From positions 3,318,850 through 3,382,849 of the forward strand of contig NZ_LR131273.1 of the NCBI RefSeq assembly GCF_900631615.1: a DNA stretch of 64,000 bases, in the 5' to 3' direction. The notes under the pieces were generated by a model. It made no database searches and had not been told where the DNA came from. It worked only from the letters and a program-made list of their open reading frames with translations. A program made the translations under genes and the position numbers. This document shows, in pieces, positions 29,523-38,905 of this stretch; the stretch's first letter is position 1; every line of letters starts with the position of its first letter. This DNA comes from Tsukamurella paurometabola. GTDB taxonomy: Bacteria; Actinomycetota; Actinomycetes; Mycobacteriales; Mycobacteriaceae.

Positions 29523-30441
29523 ATCGCGCACCATGCCCGTCCCCGACGGGCTCGACGGCCTGCGGGTCGACGCGGGCGTCGCCCGCCTGCTCGGCCTGTC
29601 CCGCACGGTCGTCTCCGAGCTGGCGGCCGAGGGCTCCGTCACGCTCGACGGGGTCCCGGTCGGCAAGTCCGACAAGCTGCACGCGGGCGCCCTGCTCGAC
29701 GTCACGCTGCCCGAACCCGCCCGGCCGCTGGAGATCGTCGCCGAGCCCGTGCCGGGCATGAACATCCTCTACTCCGACGCCGACATCGTGGTCGTCGACA
29801 AGCCCGTGGGCGTCGCAGCGCACGCGTCGGTCGGCTGGACCGGCCCGACGGTCATCGGCGGCCTCGCCGCCGCGGGCTTCCGGATCTCCACCTCGGGGGC
29901 GCCCGAGCGGCAGGGCATCGTGCACCGCCTCGACGTCGGGACCTCCGGTGTGATGGCCGTCGCCGTCTCCGAGCGCGCCTACACCGTGCTCAAGCGGGCG
30001 TTCAAGCAGCGCACCGTCGACAAGCGGTACCACGCGCTGGTGCAGGGACACCCGGACCCGATGTCCGGCACCATCGACGCACCGATCGGCCGGCATCGCA
30101 GTTCCGACTGGAAGTTCGCCGTCACCAAGGACGGCAAGCCGTCGATCACGCACTACGACACGATCGAGGCATTCCAGGCCGCGACGCTGCTCGACGTGCA
30201 CCTGGAGACCGGCCGCACGCACCAGATCCGCGTGCACTTCGCGGCGCTGCACCATCCGTGCTGCGGCGACCAGACGTACGGCTCGGACCCGTCGCTGGCG
30301 AAGAAGCTGGGCCTGGAGCGGCAGTGGCTGCACGCCCGGACCCTGGGTTTCACGCACCCCACGCAGGGCGAGTACGTCGAGTTCACCTCGCCCTACCCCG
30401 GCGATCTGCAGCACGCCCTGGACGTCCTGCGCGACGCGTGA
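29515..30441 (+). CDS. RluD-family 23S rRNA pseudouridine synthase
   Basis: This RluA/RluD-type enzyme isomerises uridines in rRNA. An N-terminal S4 RNA-binding domain occupies about residues 10-75. The catalytic domain has the motif [14 protein letters not shown], with the catalytic Asp in HRLD, and the late motif [12 protein letters not shown]. At 308 residues it is a normal length. The ATG at 29515 overlaps the lspA stop by eight bases, implying coupling. Which uridines it modifies cannot be told from sequence. M. tuberculosis Rv1540 is the positional counterpart. Confidence 0.92.
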   Translation: MRESRTMPVPDGLDGLRVDAGVARLLGLSRTVVSELAAEGSVTLDGVPVGKSDKLHAGALLDVTLPEPARPLEIVAEPVPGMNILYSDADIVVVDKPVGVAAHASVGWTGPTVIGGLAAAGFRISTSGAPERQGIVHRLDVGTSGVMAVAVSERAYTVLKRAFKQRTVDKRYHALVQGHPDPMSGTIDAPIGRHRSSDWKFAVTKDGKPSITHYDTIEAFQAATLLDVHLETGRTHQIRVHFAALHHPCCGDQTYGSDPSLAKKLGLERQWLHARTLGFTHPTQGEYVEFTSPYPGDLQHALDVLRDA

Positions 30442-31091
30442 GCCGGACCATCGCGGGCTGGGCCGCGCTGCTCGCCGTCGCTCTCGGGCTGTCCTTCTGG
30501 CTCGGTTCGCAGACCCCGGTGCGCGTCCTGCGGCCCGACGGTGACCGGCTCGGCCCGCAGTCCGGCCAGGCGGTCGCGGAGTACCTCGACCAGGCCCGCG
30601 CATCGCTGGCGGCGGCGCCCCCGGCGGAGCGGCGCTGGGCCCTGATCTCCCCGGCCGCGGAGTGGACGCCCGACGAGGTGTGGACCCGCGCCGCGGGACT
30701 CGACCGCGTGGGCCGGGTGCTGGTGCGAGTGCGCATCCCCGGCGTGCAGACCCCCACGGCGATCATCCCGACGGGCCAGAGCGGCGCGGGCGTGCGCGCC
30801 GCGAACGAGCTGGCCGCCCTGGCGATGCCGGCGCTCGTCGCACCCGGTGACCGCGGCGAAGCGATCGCGCGCGTCACCGTGTCCCGACTGCGCGCGGGCA
30901 GGCCCGCCGTGGTCGGGGTCGTGGTGTGGGGCACGGGCGACGCCCTCCGTGCGGTCGCCGGCCGGCCCGGGGTGCGGTCCGTCCAGGTCCTCCCGCGCGA
31001 GGGCGCCCGCTTCGGCGTCTCCGCCCTGCTCCCGTCGTCGACGGTGACCGCCGCCCCCGGCCCCGACGACCGTCCGGTGCCGCCGCGATGA
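30438..31091 (+). CDS. membrane-anchored protein of unknown function (217 aa)
   Basis: I do not recognise this protein. One N-terminal hydrophobic segment (about residues 5-23) is followed by an extracytoplasmic domain of about 190 residues. It contains many Ala, Arg and Val residues, no Cys, and a Pro-rich end. The GTG at 30438 overlaps the stop of the pseudouridine synthase gene, so it is co-translated with it and with lspA. Membership of an lspA operon and a secreted domain suggest an envelope function, which is inference only. Confidence 0.65.
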   Translation: MSRTIAGWAALLAVALGLSFWLGSQTPVRVLRPDGDRLGPQSGQAVAEYLDQARASLAAAPPAERRWALISPAAEWTPDEVWTRAAGLDRVGRVLVRVRIPGVQTPTAIIPTGQSGAGVRAANELAALAMPALVAPGDRGEAIARVTVSRLRAGRPAVVGVVVWGTGDALRAVAGRPGVRSVQVLPREGARFGVSALLPSSTVTAAPGPDDRPVPPR

Positions 31092-31109
31092 ATTGCTGCT
31101 CTGCATCGG

Positions 31110-31115
31110 TATTGT
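31110..31115 (+). promoter_or_regulatory. leaderless -10 box
   Basis: TATTGT, a good TAnnnT match, ends six bases before the ATG at 31122, in a short AT-richer gap. The same hexamer and spacing precede the DUF6891-like gene at 22280. Confidence 0.5.
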
Positions 31116-31121
31116 GTTGGA

Positions 31122-31706
31122 ATGAATCGATCGTGGGCGAGGCTGCCCGGATGCGCTGTCTCCGTCGCCGCCGCCGCGGCCGTGCTGGCCGTCTTCGTCT
31201 TCCTGGTCGCCTCGTGTGCGACCTTCGGTGACACGACGCGCCAGCTCGATGCCGACGGGGTCCGGGCGGTCGTGAAGAGGTGGACGGGTGCCGCGCTTCC
31301 GGAGTCGATCACCGTCGTCACGGCGCAGGAGTACGTGTCACGGGATTCGTCGATGTACGCCGTCTTCGACACCGTGACCGGTGGGCTCAACGGCTTCCTC
31401 GCGCAACTCGGTGAGCGCACTGTCCGTGAGCTCGCCGCGGATTGCCGCGACCCCACGCGGCCGGTCGGGTTCAGGGAGGTTCCCGGCTCCGTGCGCATCA
31501 TCGATGCGGCGCCGGGATCGCGCTTCGAGCGGGACGGGAGCAGTGGGGAGTTCCTCGTGACGCAGGCGGTGGAGCAGGGCCGGCTCGACGGGTGTCGCGC
31601 CGTTGTCGCGGTGTCCGCGAGGCCGACAGATCCTTACGTGTACGTCCTCATTCAGGCCGGCGGCGCTGGTCTCAGCCGAGTGGTTCTCAGTCTGGTCTAC
31701 ACCTGA
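31122..31706 (+). CDS. putative lipoprotein of unknown function (194 aa)
   Basis: The N-terminus has a positively charged start (MNRSWARLPG) and a long hydrophobic core ending in FVFLVASCATFG, where VASC is a lipobox-like site. The remaining 160 residues form an unrecognised extracytoplasmic domain with two further Cys (in ADCRD and GCRAV) that could form a disulfide. Base composition is a little less GC-rich than the neighbours. A -10 box ends six bases before the ATG, so the gene can be expressed separately from the lspA operon. Confidence 0.65.
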   Translation: MNRSWARLPGCAVSVAAAAAVLAVFVFLVASCATFGDTTRQLDADGVRAVVKRWTGAALPESITVVTAQEYVSRDSSMYAVFDTVTGGLNGFLAQLGERTVRELAADCRDPTRPVGFREVPGSVRIIDAAPGSRFERDGSSGEFLVTQAVEQGRLDGCRAVVAVSARPTDPYVYVLIQAGGAGLSRVVLSLVYT

Positions 31707-31791
31707 CTCGCACGAGAGGCATCTCACGATGTGAGAAAGCTCTCCGTGATCGCGCAGCGTTTCCGTGGCATCGCGAACTAGCGTCGAAGGC

Positions 31792-33159
31792 ATGGCAACC
31801 GTGCATCGCAGCAGTGGATTCATCGCCCTCCCGGCGCGTGCGCTGTGGGACGTGCTCGTCGACCTGGAGTGACTGTCGCGCTGGCAGCCCTTCGTTACGC
31901 AGGCCCCGCTGCGCGACCCCGTCGCACTCGGCGCCCGCCTCGACTGGGTGCCGGATCTGCGTGCGGCGTGGGTGCATCGCCGCTTCGCGGCGCCCGCCGT
32001 GGTCACCGAGTTCGCGCCCGAGCGCGCGCTCGCGATCACCCAGGACGAACCGGCCGGGGCCACCACGATCCGGTGGGTGCTGACCCCGCGGGACGGCGGC
32101 ACCGTCGTCGAGCAGGCGGTGACCTCCGACGGCGCGTCCGGACCGTTGTTCGACCGGCTCGTTGCCCGGAGGTTCGCCGCCGACGCCGACACCTCCCTCG
32201 CGCGTCTCGCCCTGCTCGCCGGTCCGCCTCGCGCCGCGGAACCGCTCCACGTGGTCATCGCGGGCGGCGCCGGTGCCCTCGGCCGCCGCGTGGCCGCGGA
32301 CCTGGTCCGCCGCGGCCACGACGTCACGATCCTCACCCGCTCGATCCGCGCCGACGTGCCCTATCCGCAGGTCACCTGGGACGGACGTACCGTCGGCGCG
32401 TGGGAGGCGGTCCTGGACGCGCCGAACACCGCCGTGATCAACCTCGCGGGCAAGCTCGTCGACTGCCGCCCCACGGCGGCGAACATCGCGGAACTCACCG
32501 CGAGCCGCGTCGACGCCACGCGGGCTCTCGTCGCGGCCGCGCGCGGCAAGGGCGTCCGTCGCTGGGTGCAGGCGAGTACGACCGCGATCTGGAGCGATGC
32601 GGGGGAGCGGTGGTGCACGGAGGACACCCCGCTGCCGGAGCCGGGGTTGCCGCAGATGACGGGAGTGGCCCGTCCGTGGGAGGAGTCGGTCGCCGATGCC
32701 GAGACCGAGCACCTGACCGTCCTGCGCACGTCGATCGTCCTCGACACGGATTCGCCGGCGATGGCGAAGATGACCGGCGTCACCAAGGCGTTCCTCGGTG
32801 GCCGCCTCGGCGACGGCCGGCAGTGGTTCAGCTGGATCCACCGCGACGACTGGCTCGCGGTGGTCCGGGCGGGCCTCGGGATCGAGCCCGGCGTCGACCT
32901 GCCGGCGGGAGTCGTGGTCGCGGCTGCGCCGAACCCGGCGCGCAACGCCGACGTGATGCGGACGCTGCGGCGCCACCTGCGCCGCCCGCCCGCGCCTCCG
33001 ACGCCCGCGCCGGTCCTCGCGCTCGGTGCGATCGGGATGCGCAGCGACCCCGCACTCGGTCTGACCGGCAGGCACGCCACCTCGACGGTCCTCCCCGCCG
33101 CGGGCTTCGCCTTCCGGTACCCCGATCTCGACGGTGCGCTGGCTGACCTCCTCGGTTGA
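31792..33159 (+). pseudogene. TIGR01777-family epimerase with N-terminal SRPBCC domain, interrupted by an in-frame TGA
   Basis: Reading from the ATG at 31792 gives an SRPBCC-like start (MATVHRSSGFIALPARALWD). A TGA follows at 31870-31872 (codon 27), and the same frame then stays open to 33159. The residues after the stop, LSRWQPFVTQAP, continue the fold. One base change from TGG (Trp) to TGA explains the break. The downstream part has an SRPBCC remainder, then an NAD(P)-binding fold (VVIAGGAGALGRRVAADLV) and the TIGR01777 sequence WFSWIHRDDWLAVV. A GTG at 31948 could start a 403-residue truncated protein that keeps the whole epimerase domain. Confidence 0.8.
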
Positions 33160-33209
33160 CCGGGCGCGCCCGCAATCGACCGATTCGCCCGGGGCGAACG
33201 GAAAACCAA

Positions 33210-33238
33210 TTGTGAGTGGGCACTCACTTCTGTAGTCT
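33210..33238 (+). promoter_or_regulatory. tetR promoter with operator in the spacer
   Basis: TTGTGA (33210-33215) and TAGTCT (33233-33238) are 17 bases apart. A perfect inverted repeat, GTGAGTG (33212-33218), GG, CACTCAC (33221-33227), fills the -35 box and most of the spacer, where a bound TetR dimer would block polymerase. Seven bases separate the -10 box from the GTG at 33246, so the message is probably leaderless. Confidence 0.8.
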
Positions 33239-33245
33239 CGAAGTC

Positions 33246-33884
33246 GTGCCCGCGGCTAACGACACCAGACCCCGCGCGCCGCACCTCCCGCCGGAGGAGC
33301 GCCGCGCGGCGCTGATCGCCGCCACGCGGGACGCGCTCCTGGAGCACGGCGCCGTGCCCACGACCAAGCAGATCGCTGCCGCGGCCGGCGTCGCGGAGGG
33401 CACCATCTTCCGCGTCTTCGACTCCAAGGAGGACCTGCTCGACGCGGTGATGCTGGCGTCCTTCGACCCCGCGCCGCTGCTCGTGGAGATCGACGCCATC
33501 GACCCGGCCCTGCCGCTCCGCGAACGCCTCTACCGCTTCACCGAGCTCGTCCAGGCCCGGTTCCAGCGGATCTTCGGCCTCATGGACGCCCTCGGACTCG
33601 TCGCTCCGCCCCACGTCCGGGACCGGGACGCGCACCGGCGGGCCAAGGACGGGGGACCGGCGCTCGTGTCCCGGCTGCGGGGCGTGATCGGAGACGACGC
33701 CGACCAGCTGACCGTCCCTCCGGAGGAGGCGATCCACCTCCTGCGCCTGCTCACGTTCTCCGGCAGTCATCCCCACATCAGCGACGGGCATCTCCTCTCG
33801 CCCCGGCGCATCGTCGACGTCCTGCTCGACGGCATCTCGGCCCAGCCCACCACCGAATCCGTGCGAAGGAACAGCCCGCCGTGA
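33246..33884 (+). CDS. TetR family transcriptional repressor of an ABC exporter operon
   Basis: This 212-residue regulator has an N-terminal helix-turn-helix: RRAALIAATRDALLEHG, then TTKQIAAAAGVAEGTIFRVF, typical of TetR. The C-terminal helical ligand domain is not recognisable beyond the family. I chose the GTG at 33246 because it lies seven bases after a -10 box. An upstream ATG at 33216 falls inside the operator. The stop overlaps the first ABC gene, so repressor and exporter are one autoregulated operon. The effector is likely a compound carried by the exporter. Confidence 0.9.
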   Translation: MPAANDTRPRAPHLPPEERRAALIAATRDALLEHGAVPTTKQIAAAAGVAEGTIFRVFDSKEDLLDAVMLASFDPAPLLVEIDAIDPALPLRERLYRFTELVQARFQRIFGLMDALGLVAPPHVRDRDAHRRAKDGGPALVSRLRGVIGDDADQLTVPPEEAIHLLRLLTFSGSHPHISDGHLLSPRRIVDVLLDGISAQPTTESVRRNSPP

Positions 33885-35614
33885 CCCTTCTCCGCCTCAT
33901 CGCCGCGCACCTGCGGCCCTACCGGCCGTGGCTCCTCGCGGTGGCCGCCTTCCAACTCGTCAGCGTCGTCGCGAACCTGGTGCTGCCCAGTATCAACGCC
34001 AAGATCATCGACCTCGGCGTCACCCCCGGTGACACGGGCTACATCTGGCGCATGGGCGGAATCATGCTGGTGATCACGCTGTTCCAGGTGATCGCCGCCG
34101 GCGGCGCCACCTACTTCGCGGCCCGCAGCGCCATGGCCTTCGGCCGCGACACCCGGCGCTCCCTGTTCGGCCGCGTCCGGACGTTCTCGGGCCGTGAGGT
34201 CTCCGGCTTCGGTGCCGCCTCGCTCATCACCCGCACCACCAACGATGTGCAGCAGGTCCAGCTGCTCGTGCTGATGACGCTGTCGATGATGATCCAGGCA
34301 CCGTTCATGGCCGTCGGGGGCGTCTTCATGGCGGTACGGGAGGAACCCGGCCTCGCCTGGCTGATGGTGGTGGCGGTTCCCGTCCTCGGTGCGGTCCTGG
34401 GCGTGGTGATCTCCAAGATGATTCCCGGCTTCCGCCGCGTGCAGACGCGCCTCGACACGGTCAATCAGGTTCTCCGGGAACAGCTCACGGGGGTCCGGGT
34501 GATCCGGGCCTTCGTCCGCGAGCCGGTCGAGCGGGAGCGGTTCGACGGTGCCAACACCGCCCTCACGGACGCCTCGGTCCGCGTGATGCGGCTGATGGCG
34601 GTGATGTTCCCGTGGGTGATGCTGGTGCTCAACCTCTCCACCGTCGCGGTCTGGTGGTTCGGCGCGCACCTCATCGCGGACGGCACGGCCCAGATCGGCT
34701 CGGTCACCGCCTACATGCAGTACATGATGCAGATCCTCATGTCGGTGATGATGGCGACGTTCATGGTGATGATGGTGCCGCGCGCCTCCGTCGCCGCGGA
34801 GCGCATCACGGACGTGCTCACCACCGAGTCCACGGTGGCGCCGCCCGAACGCCCCGATCCCCTCCCGGCCATCACCGGCGTCGTCGACCTCGACGACGTG
34901 ACGATGTGCTATCCCGGCGCGGCGAAACCGGTGCTGCAGAACGTGAACCTCTCGGCCCGTCCGGGGGAGACGATCGCGATCATCGGCTCCACCGGTTCCG
35001 GGAAGTCGACCCTGATCAACCTGCTGGCGCGGCTGTTCGACGCCACCGGCGGTGCGGTCCGCTACGACGGGGTGGACGTGCGGGAACTGCGCGCCGACGC
35101 CCTCTGGGGACATGTCGGGCTGGTGCCGCAGCGCGGCTACCTGTTCAGCGGCACCGTCGCGAGCAACCTGCGCTTCGGCAACCCCGACGCGACGGACGAG
35201 GAGCTCGCCGAGGCGCTGCGCATCGCGCAGGCGGAGGGCTTCGTCGCCGAGCTCGGCGGCCTGGACGCGCCGATCGCGCAGGGTGGCACCAACGTCTCGG
35301 GCGGCCAGCGCCAGCGGCTCGCGATCGCCCGCGCCCTCGTCGCCAAACCCGCCGTCTACCTCTTCGACGACAGCTTCTCCGCGCTCGACCTGGCGACCGA
35401 TGCGAAACTGCGTGCGGCCCTGCGCCCGTACACGCGGGAGGCCACGGTGTTCATCGTGGGCCAGCGCATCTCGACCATCGCAGGGGCCGACCAGATCCTC
35501 GTGCTCGAGGACGGCGAGGTGGTCGGTCACGGCACCCACGCCGAACTCCTCGAGACGTGTCCCACCTATCAGGAGATCGCCGGTAGCCAGGCGACGGCGG
35601 GGAGTGCAGCATGA
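33881..35614 (+). CDS. ABC exporter subunit 1, membrane plus ATPase (degenerate Walker B)
   Basis: This is a fused half-transporter of 577 residues with six membrane segments in the first 300 and a C-terminal ATPase. Walker A is GSTGSGKST at 369-377. The signature SGGQ at 473-476 is intact. Walker B ends in FDDS (D496, D497), with Asp where the catalytic Glu is expected. This asymmetry is known from heterodimeric exporters in which one ATP site is degenerate. The GTG overlaps the tetR stop, and the TGA overlaps the next gene. Multidrug or lipid export is likely, but the substrate is unknown. Confidence 0.93.
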   Translation: MTLLRLIAAHLRPYRPWLLAVAAFQLVSVVANLVLPSINAKIIDLGVTPGDTGYIWRMGGIMLVITLFQVIAAGGATYFAARSAMAFGRDTRRSLFGRVRTFSGREVSGFGAASLITRTTNDVQQVQLLVLMTLSMMIQAPFMAVGGVFMAVREEPGLAWLMVVAVPVLGAVLGVVISKMIPGFRRVQTRLDTVNQVLREQLTGVRVIRAFVREPVERERFDGANTALTDASVRVMRLMAVMFPWVMLVLNLSTVAVWWFGAHLIADGTAQIGSVTAYMQYMMQILMSVMMATFMVMMVPRASVAAERITDVLTTESTVAPPERPDPLPAITGVVDLDDVTMCYPGAAKPVLQNVNLSARPGETIAIIGSTGSGKSTLINLLARLFDATGGAVRYDGVDVRELRADALWGHVGLVPQRGYLFSGTVASNLRFGNPDATDEELAEALRIAQAEGFVAELGGLDAPIAQGGTNVSGGQRQRLAIARALVAKPAVYLFDDSFSALDLATDAKLRAALRPYTREATVFIVGQRISTIAGADQILVLEDGEVVGHGTHAELLETCPTYQEIAGSQATAGSAA

Positions 35615-37440
35615 CCGGACCCGGGGCACGGGCCGCCGCCGCGGCGACGGCGGGCTCGCCGACCCAGAAGCCGATGACCTTCTGGCCCTCGCTGAAGCGC
35701 CTGCTGGGCCGGCTGCGCGAGCAGCGCTCGGCGATGACGGCGGCGGTGCTGTTGTCGGTCGGCTCGGTGACCGCCGCGGTGATCGCGCCGAAGGTCGTGG
35801 GCACCGCGGTCGACGCCATCTACGACGGTTTCCGCTCGCAGCTGCAGCACGGGCCGGGCATCGACTTCCACCGCGTCGGCACCATCCTCACCTGGGTGAT
35901 CGCGCTGTTCGTGGCGAGCGCGGCACTGCAGTACGCGCAGGGCTTCCTGCTCAACGGCGCGGTGCAGCGGGTCATGTACTCGCTCCGGCGGGAGGTCGAG
36001 GAGAAGCTGAACCGGCTGCCGCTGAGTTACTTCGACCGCCAGCCCCGCGGCGAACTGCTGTCGCGCGTCACCAACGACATCGACAACCTCGGCCAGTCGC
36101 TGACGCAGGCGCTGAGCCAGCTCATCGTCTCCGCGTTCACTGTGATCGGCGTGCTGATCATGATGCTCGTGGTCTCGCCGCTGCTCACCGCCGTCGCGGT
36201 GGTGGTCATCCCGCTCATCGTGATCTTCGCGGGCCAGATCATGAAGCGCAGCCAGAAGCACTTCGTGGCGCAGTGGAAGTCGACGGGAGCGCTCAACGCC
36301 CAGGTCGAGGAGGCCTTCACCGGGCACGACCTGGTGACCGTCTACGGGCGGGGCGACGCCCTGCAGGAGCGCTTCGCGCAGGAGAACGACGCGCTGATGA
36401 ACGCGAGCTACAAGGCGCAGTTCCTCTCCGGCCTCGTCATGCCGATCAGCATGTTCGTCGGCAACCTGCAGTACGTCGCGGTGTGCGTCGTCGGCGGGCT
36501 GCGGGTGGCCGCGGGCGCCATGAGCCTGGGCGACGTCATCGCCTTCATCCAGTACTCGCGGCAGTTCACCCAGCCGGTCACCCAGATGGCGTCGATGGTG
36601 AACATGCTGCAGTCGGGCGTCGCCTCCGCCGAGCGCGTCTTCGCCATCCTCGACGCCGAGGAGCAGACCGTCGAGCGTCCGGGCGCCCTGCCCGAGCCGA
36701 CCCGGGGCCGGGTCGCCTTCGAGGACGTCTCCTTCGGCTACAAGGGCGACGAGCCGCTCATCGAGGGGCTGAACCTGGTCGCCGAGCCCGGCCGGACCGT
36801 CGCGGTCGTCGGGCACACCGGCGCGGGCAAGACCACGCTCGTCAACCTCATCATGCGGTTCTACGAGCTCAGCGGCGGCCGGATCACCATCGACGGGGTC
36901 GACATCGCCGAGGTCGAGCGGGCGGACCTGCGGCGGCGGATGGGCATGGTCCTGCAGGACACCTGGCTGTTCGAGGGCACGATCATGGAGAACATCCGGT
37001 ACGGGCGCCTCGACGCGACCGATGAGGAGGTGTACGCGGCTGCGCGCGCCACCTTCGTCGACCGATTCGCGCACTCTCTGCCCGACGGCTACGACACGGT
37101 CCTCGACGACGAGTCCGGCAGCGTCTCCGCGGGGGAGCGCCAGCTCATCACGATCGCCCGCGCCTTCCTCGCGGAGCCGGCGATCCTGATCCTCGACGAA
37201 GCGACGAGCTCGGTGGACACCCGCACGGAGGTCCTGCTGCAGAAGGCGATGCACGCCCTGCGGGCGGACCGCACGAGCTTCGTCATCGCGCACCGTCTCT
37301 CGACCATCCGCGACGCGGACGTCATCGTCGTCATGGATCACGGAAGGATCGTCGAACAGGGCTCGCACGACGAGCTGCTCGCGGCGGGCGGCCACTACGC
37401 CGACCTCTACCGGGCCCAGTTCGAGGGCGTCGAGATCTGA
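35611..37440 (+). CDS. ABC exporter subunit 2, membrane plus ATPase (catalytic Walker B, altered signature)
   Basis: This is the partner half-transporter, 609 residues, with an Ala-rich N-terminal extension, six membrane segments and an ATPase. Walker A is GHTGAGKTT at 401-409. Walker B is ILDEATSSVD with catalytic E530. The signature is SAGER (506-510) instead of SGGQ. It complements subunit 1: the normal site would use this Walker B with the SGGQ of subunit 1, and the degenerate site would pair D497 of subunit 1 with SAGER. It is translationally coupled to subunit 1. Confidence 0.93.
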   Translation: MTGPGARAAAAATAGSPTQKPMTFWPSLKRLLGRLREQRSAMTAAVLLSVGSVTAAVIAPKVVGTAVDAIYDGFRSQLQHGPGIDFHRVGTILTWVIALFVASAALQYAQGFLLNGAVQRVMYSLRREVEEKLNRLPLSYFDRQPRGELLSRVTNDIDNLGQSLTQALSQLIVSAFTVIGVLIMMLVVSPLLTAVAVVVIPLIVIFAGQIMKRSQKHFVAQWKSTGALNAQVEEAFTGHDLVTVYGRGDALQERFAQENDALMNASYKAQFLSGLVMPISMFVGNLQYVAVCVVGGLRVAAGAMSLGDVIAFIQYSRQFTQPVTQMASMVNMLQSGVASAERVFAILDAEEQTVERPGALPEPTRGRVAFEDVSFGYKGDEPLIEGLNLVAEPGRTVAVVGHTGAGKTTLVNLIMRFYELSGGRITIDGVDIAEVERADLRRRMGMVLQDTWLFEGTIMENIRYGRLDATDEEVYAAARATFVDRFAHSLPDGYDTVLDDESGSVSAGERQLITIARAFLAEPAILILDEATSSVDTRTEVLLQKAMHALRADRTSFVIAHRLSTIRDADVIVVMDHGRIVEQGSHDELLAAGGHYADLYRAQFEGVEI

Positions 37441-37539
37441 CGCGCGAGTCGGCGAAACGCTCGCCACCGGGGCGACGGTCCGCGGCCGGGTTACGCTGGT
37501 GCTCGACGGAACGGACGATATGGGGCAGAAGCGGCGGAC

Positions 37540-38826
37540 ATGAGTGATGAACTCGCACCCGGGACGGTGATCGGCGGCTATCGGATCGAGCGGCGCCTCG
37601 GGTCCGGCGGCATGGGCTCCGTCTATCTCGCCAAGCACCCCGAACTGCCCCGGTACGACGCGCTCAAGGTGCTGGGCGCCGGCTACTCCGGCGACGAGGC
37701 CTTCCGCAAGCGCTTCCTGCGCGAGGCCGAGCTGGCTGCGCGCCTCGACCACCCCAACGTGGTCACCATCTACAACCGCGGTACCGAGGGCGCTCGGTTG
37801 TGGATCGCCATGCAGTACGTGGAGGGTGACGACTGCTCGGTGCTGCTCAAGCGCAACCCCGGCGGCCTGGCTCCCGCCGTCGCCGTCGAGATCATCGGCC
37901 AGATCGCCCGCGGCCTCGACCGGGCGCATCGCGCCGGGCTGCTCCACCGGGACATCAAGCCCGCGAACATCCTGGTCGCGGCCGCCGACGACGACGAGGG
38001 CGACGAACGCCGCGCGCTGCTCACGGACTTCGGCGTGGCCAAGGGGGGAGAGGACACCTCCCAGCTGACCGCGGTCGGCACCGTGCTCGCGACGCTCGCC
38101 TACGCCTCCCCGGAACAACTCTGCGGCGAGGAACTCGACCCGCGTTCGGACCAGTACTCGCTGGCCGCGACCTTCTTCCACCTCGTCACCGGCAAGGTGC
38201 CGTACACGGGCGCGAGCACGGATGCCGTGATCGACGCGCATTTCAACGCGCCGCCGCCCCGCATCTCGCAGATCCGGGAGGGGGTTCCGCCCGCCGTCGA
38301 CGCGGTGGTCGCCCGCGGCCTCGCCAAGACGCCGGCCGAGCGGTTCGCCACGTGCAAGGAATTCGCGACCGCGCTGAAATCGGCGTTGACGGCCCCCGTC
38401 GGACGCCCCGCGCCGCGTCCGGTGCCGCGCCCCGCGCCGCCCGGTTACGTGCCCGGCCCGGGGCACCCGTCCGGTCCGCAGCCGCCCGCGACGGCCGGCC
38501 GGCCGTCGGTGCCCGTTCAGCGGACCGTCGCACCCGGGATCCGCGGGCAGGCGAACCGGCCCAGTTTCCCCACCGCGCGGCCGCCGCAGGCACCGCAATC
38601 GGCGGTGCCGCAGCAGGCGGGGCCCAAGCCGGCGGCGCCCGGTCCGCAGCCGCTGTACGGTGCGGGCGCGGGGGCACGCTCGGGGGCCGTGCCGCGTCCC
38701 CCGGTGCCGCGTGCGCAGCCCGCGAAGACGCCGGCTGCGGGTGGGATGCCGCCCGGAGTGTTGGTGCTGGTGGGGGTGGCGGTAGTCGCGTTGCTGGTGT
38801 TGATCCTGGTCATCGCCTTCGGCTGA
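37540..38826 (+). CDS. membrane-anchored Ser/Thr protein kinase (PknB-like)
   Basis: This is an eukaryote-like kinase of 428 residues. The Gly-rich loop is [12 protein letters not shown]. The ATP-binding Lys is K43 in DALKVLGAG. The catalytic loop HRDIKPAN has D138, and the DFG motif has D163. A long Pro/Ala/Arg-rich juxtamembrane region (about 285-400) leads to one hydrophobic segment at the very C-terminus. There is no extracellular sensor domain, unlike PknB. The 99-base gap upstream contains a TACGCT -10 candidate at 37492-37497. Substrates are unknown. Confidence 0.92.
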   Translation: MSDELAPGTVIGGYRIERRLGSGGMGSVYLAKHPELPRYDALKVLGAGYSGDEAFRKRFLREAELAARLDHPNVVTIYNRGTEGARLWIAMQYVEGDDCSVLLKRNPGGLAPAVAVEIIGQIARGLDRAHRAGLLHRDIKPANILVAAADDDEGDERRALLTDFGVAKGGEDTSQLTAVGTVLATLAYASPEQLCGEELDPRSDQYSLAATFFHLVTGKVPYTGASTDAVIDAHFNAPPPRISQIREGVPPAVDAVVARGLAKTPAERFATCKEFATALKSALTAPVGRPAPRPVPRPAPPGYVPGPGHPSGPQPPATAGRPSVPVQRTVAPGIRGQANRPSFPTARPPQAPQSAVPQQAGPKPAAPGPQPLYGAGAGARSGAVPRPPVPRAQPAKTPAAGGMPPGVLVLVGVAVVALLVLILVIAFG

Positions 38827-38856
38827 TGATCCGCAGGACGTGTCGGTCGATGGGCC

Positions 38857-38862
38857 TACACT
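38857..38862 (+). promoter_or_regulatory. candidate dnaE -10 box
   Basis: TACACT matches TAnnnT and lies 43 bases before the dnaE ATG. No clear -35 was seen. The ribosome site GGAGGTGA (38891-38898) is strong. Confidence 0.45.
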
Positions 38863-38905
38863 GCCTAATGACAGCGATGAGATTCTCCCCGGAGGTGAGC
38901 AGCCC

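Noticed and set aside
31870-31872. In-frame TGA as a selenocysteine codon
   Set aside because: The residue expected is Trp, there is no hairpin of the SECIS type evident after it, and the SRPBCC/TIGR01777 family has no selenoprotein members that I know of.
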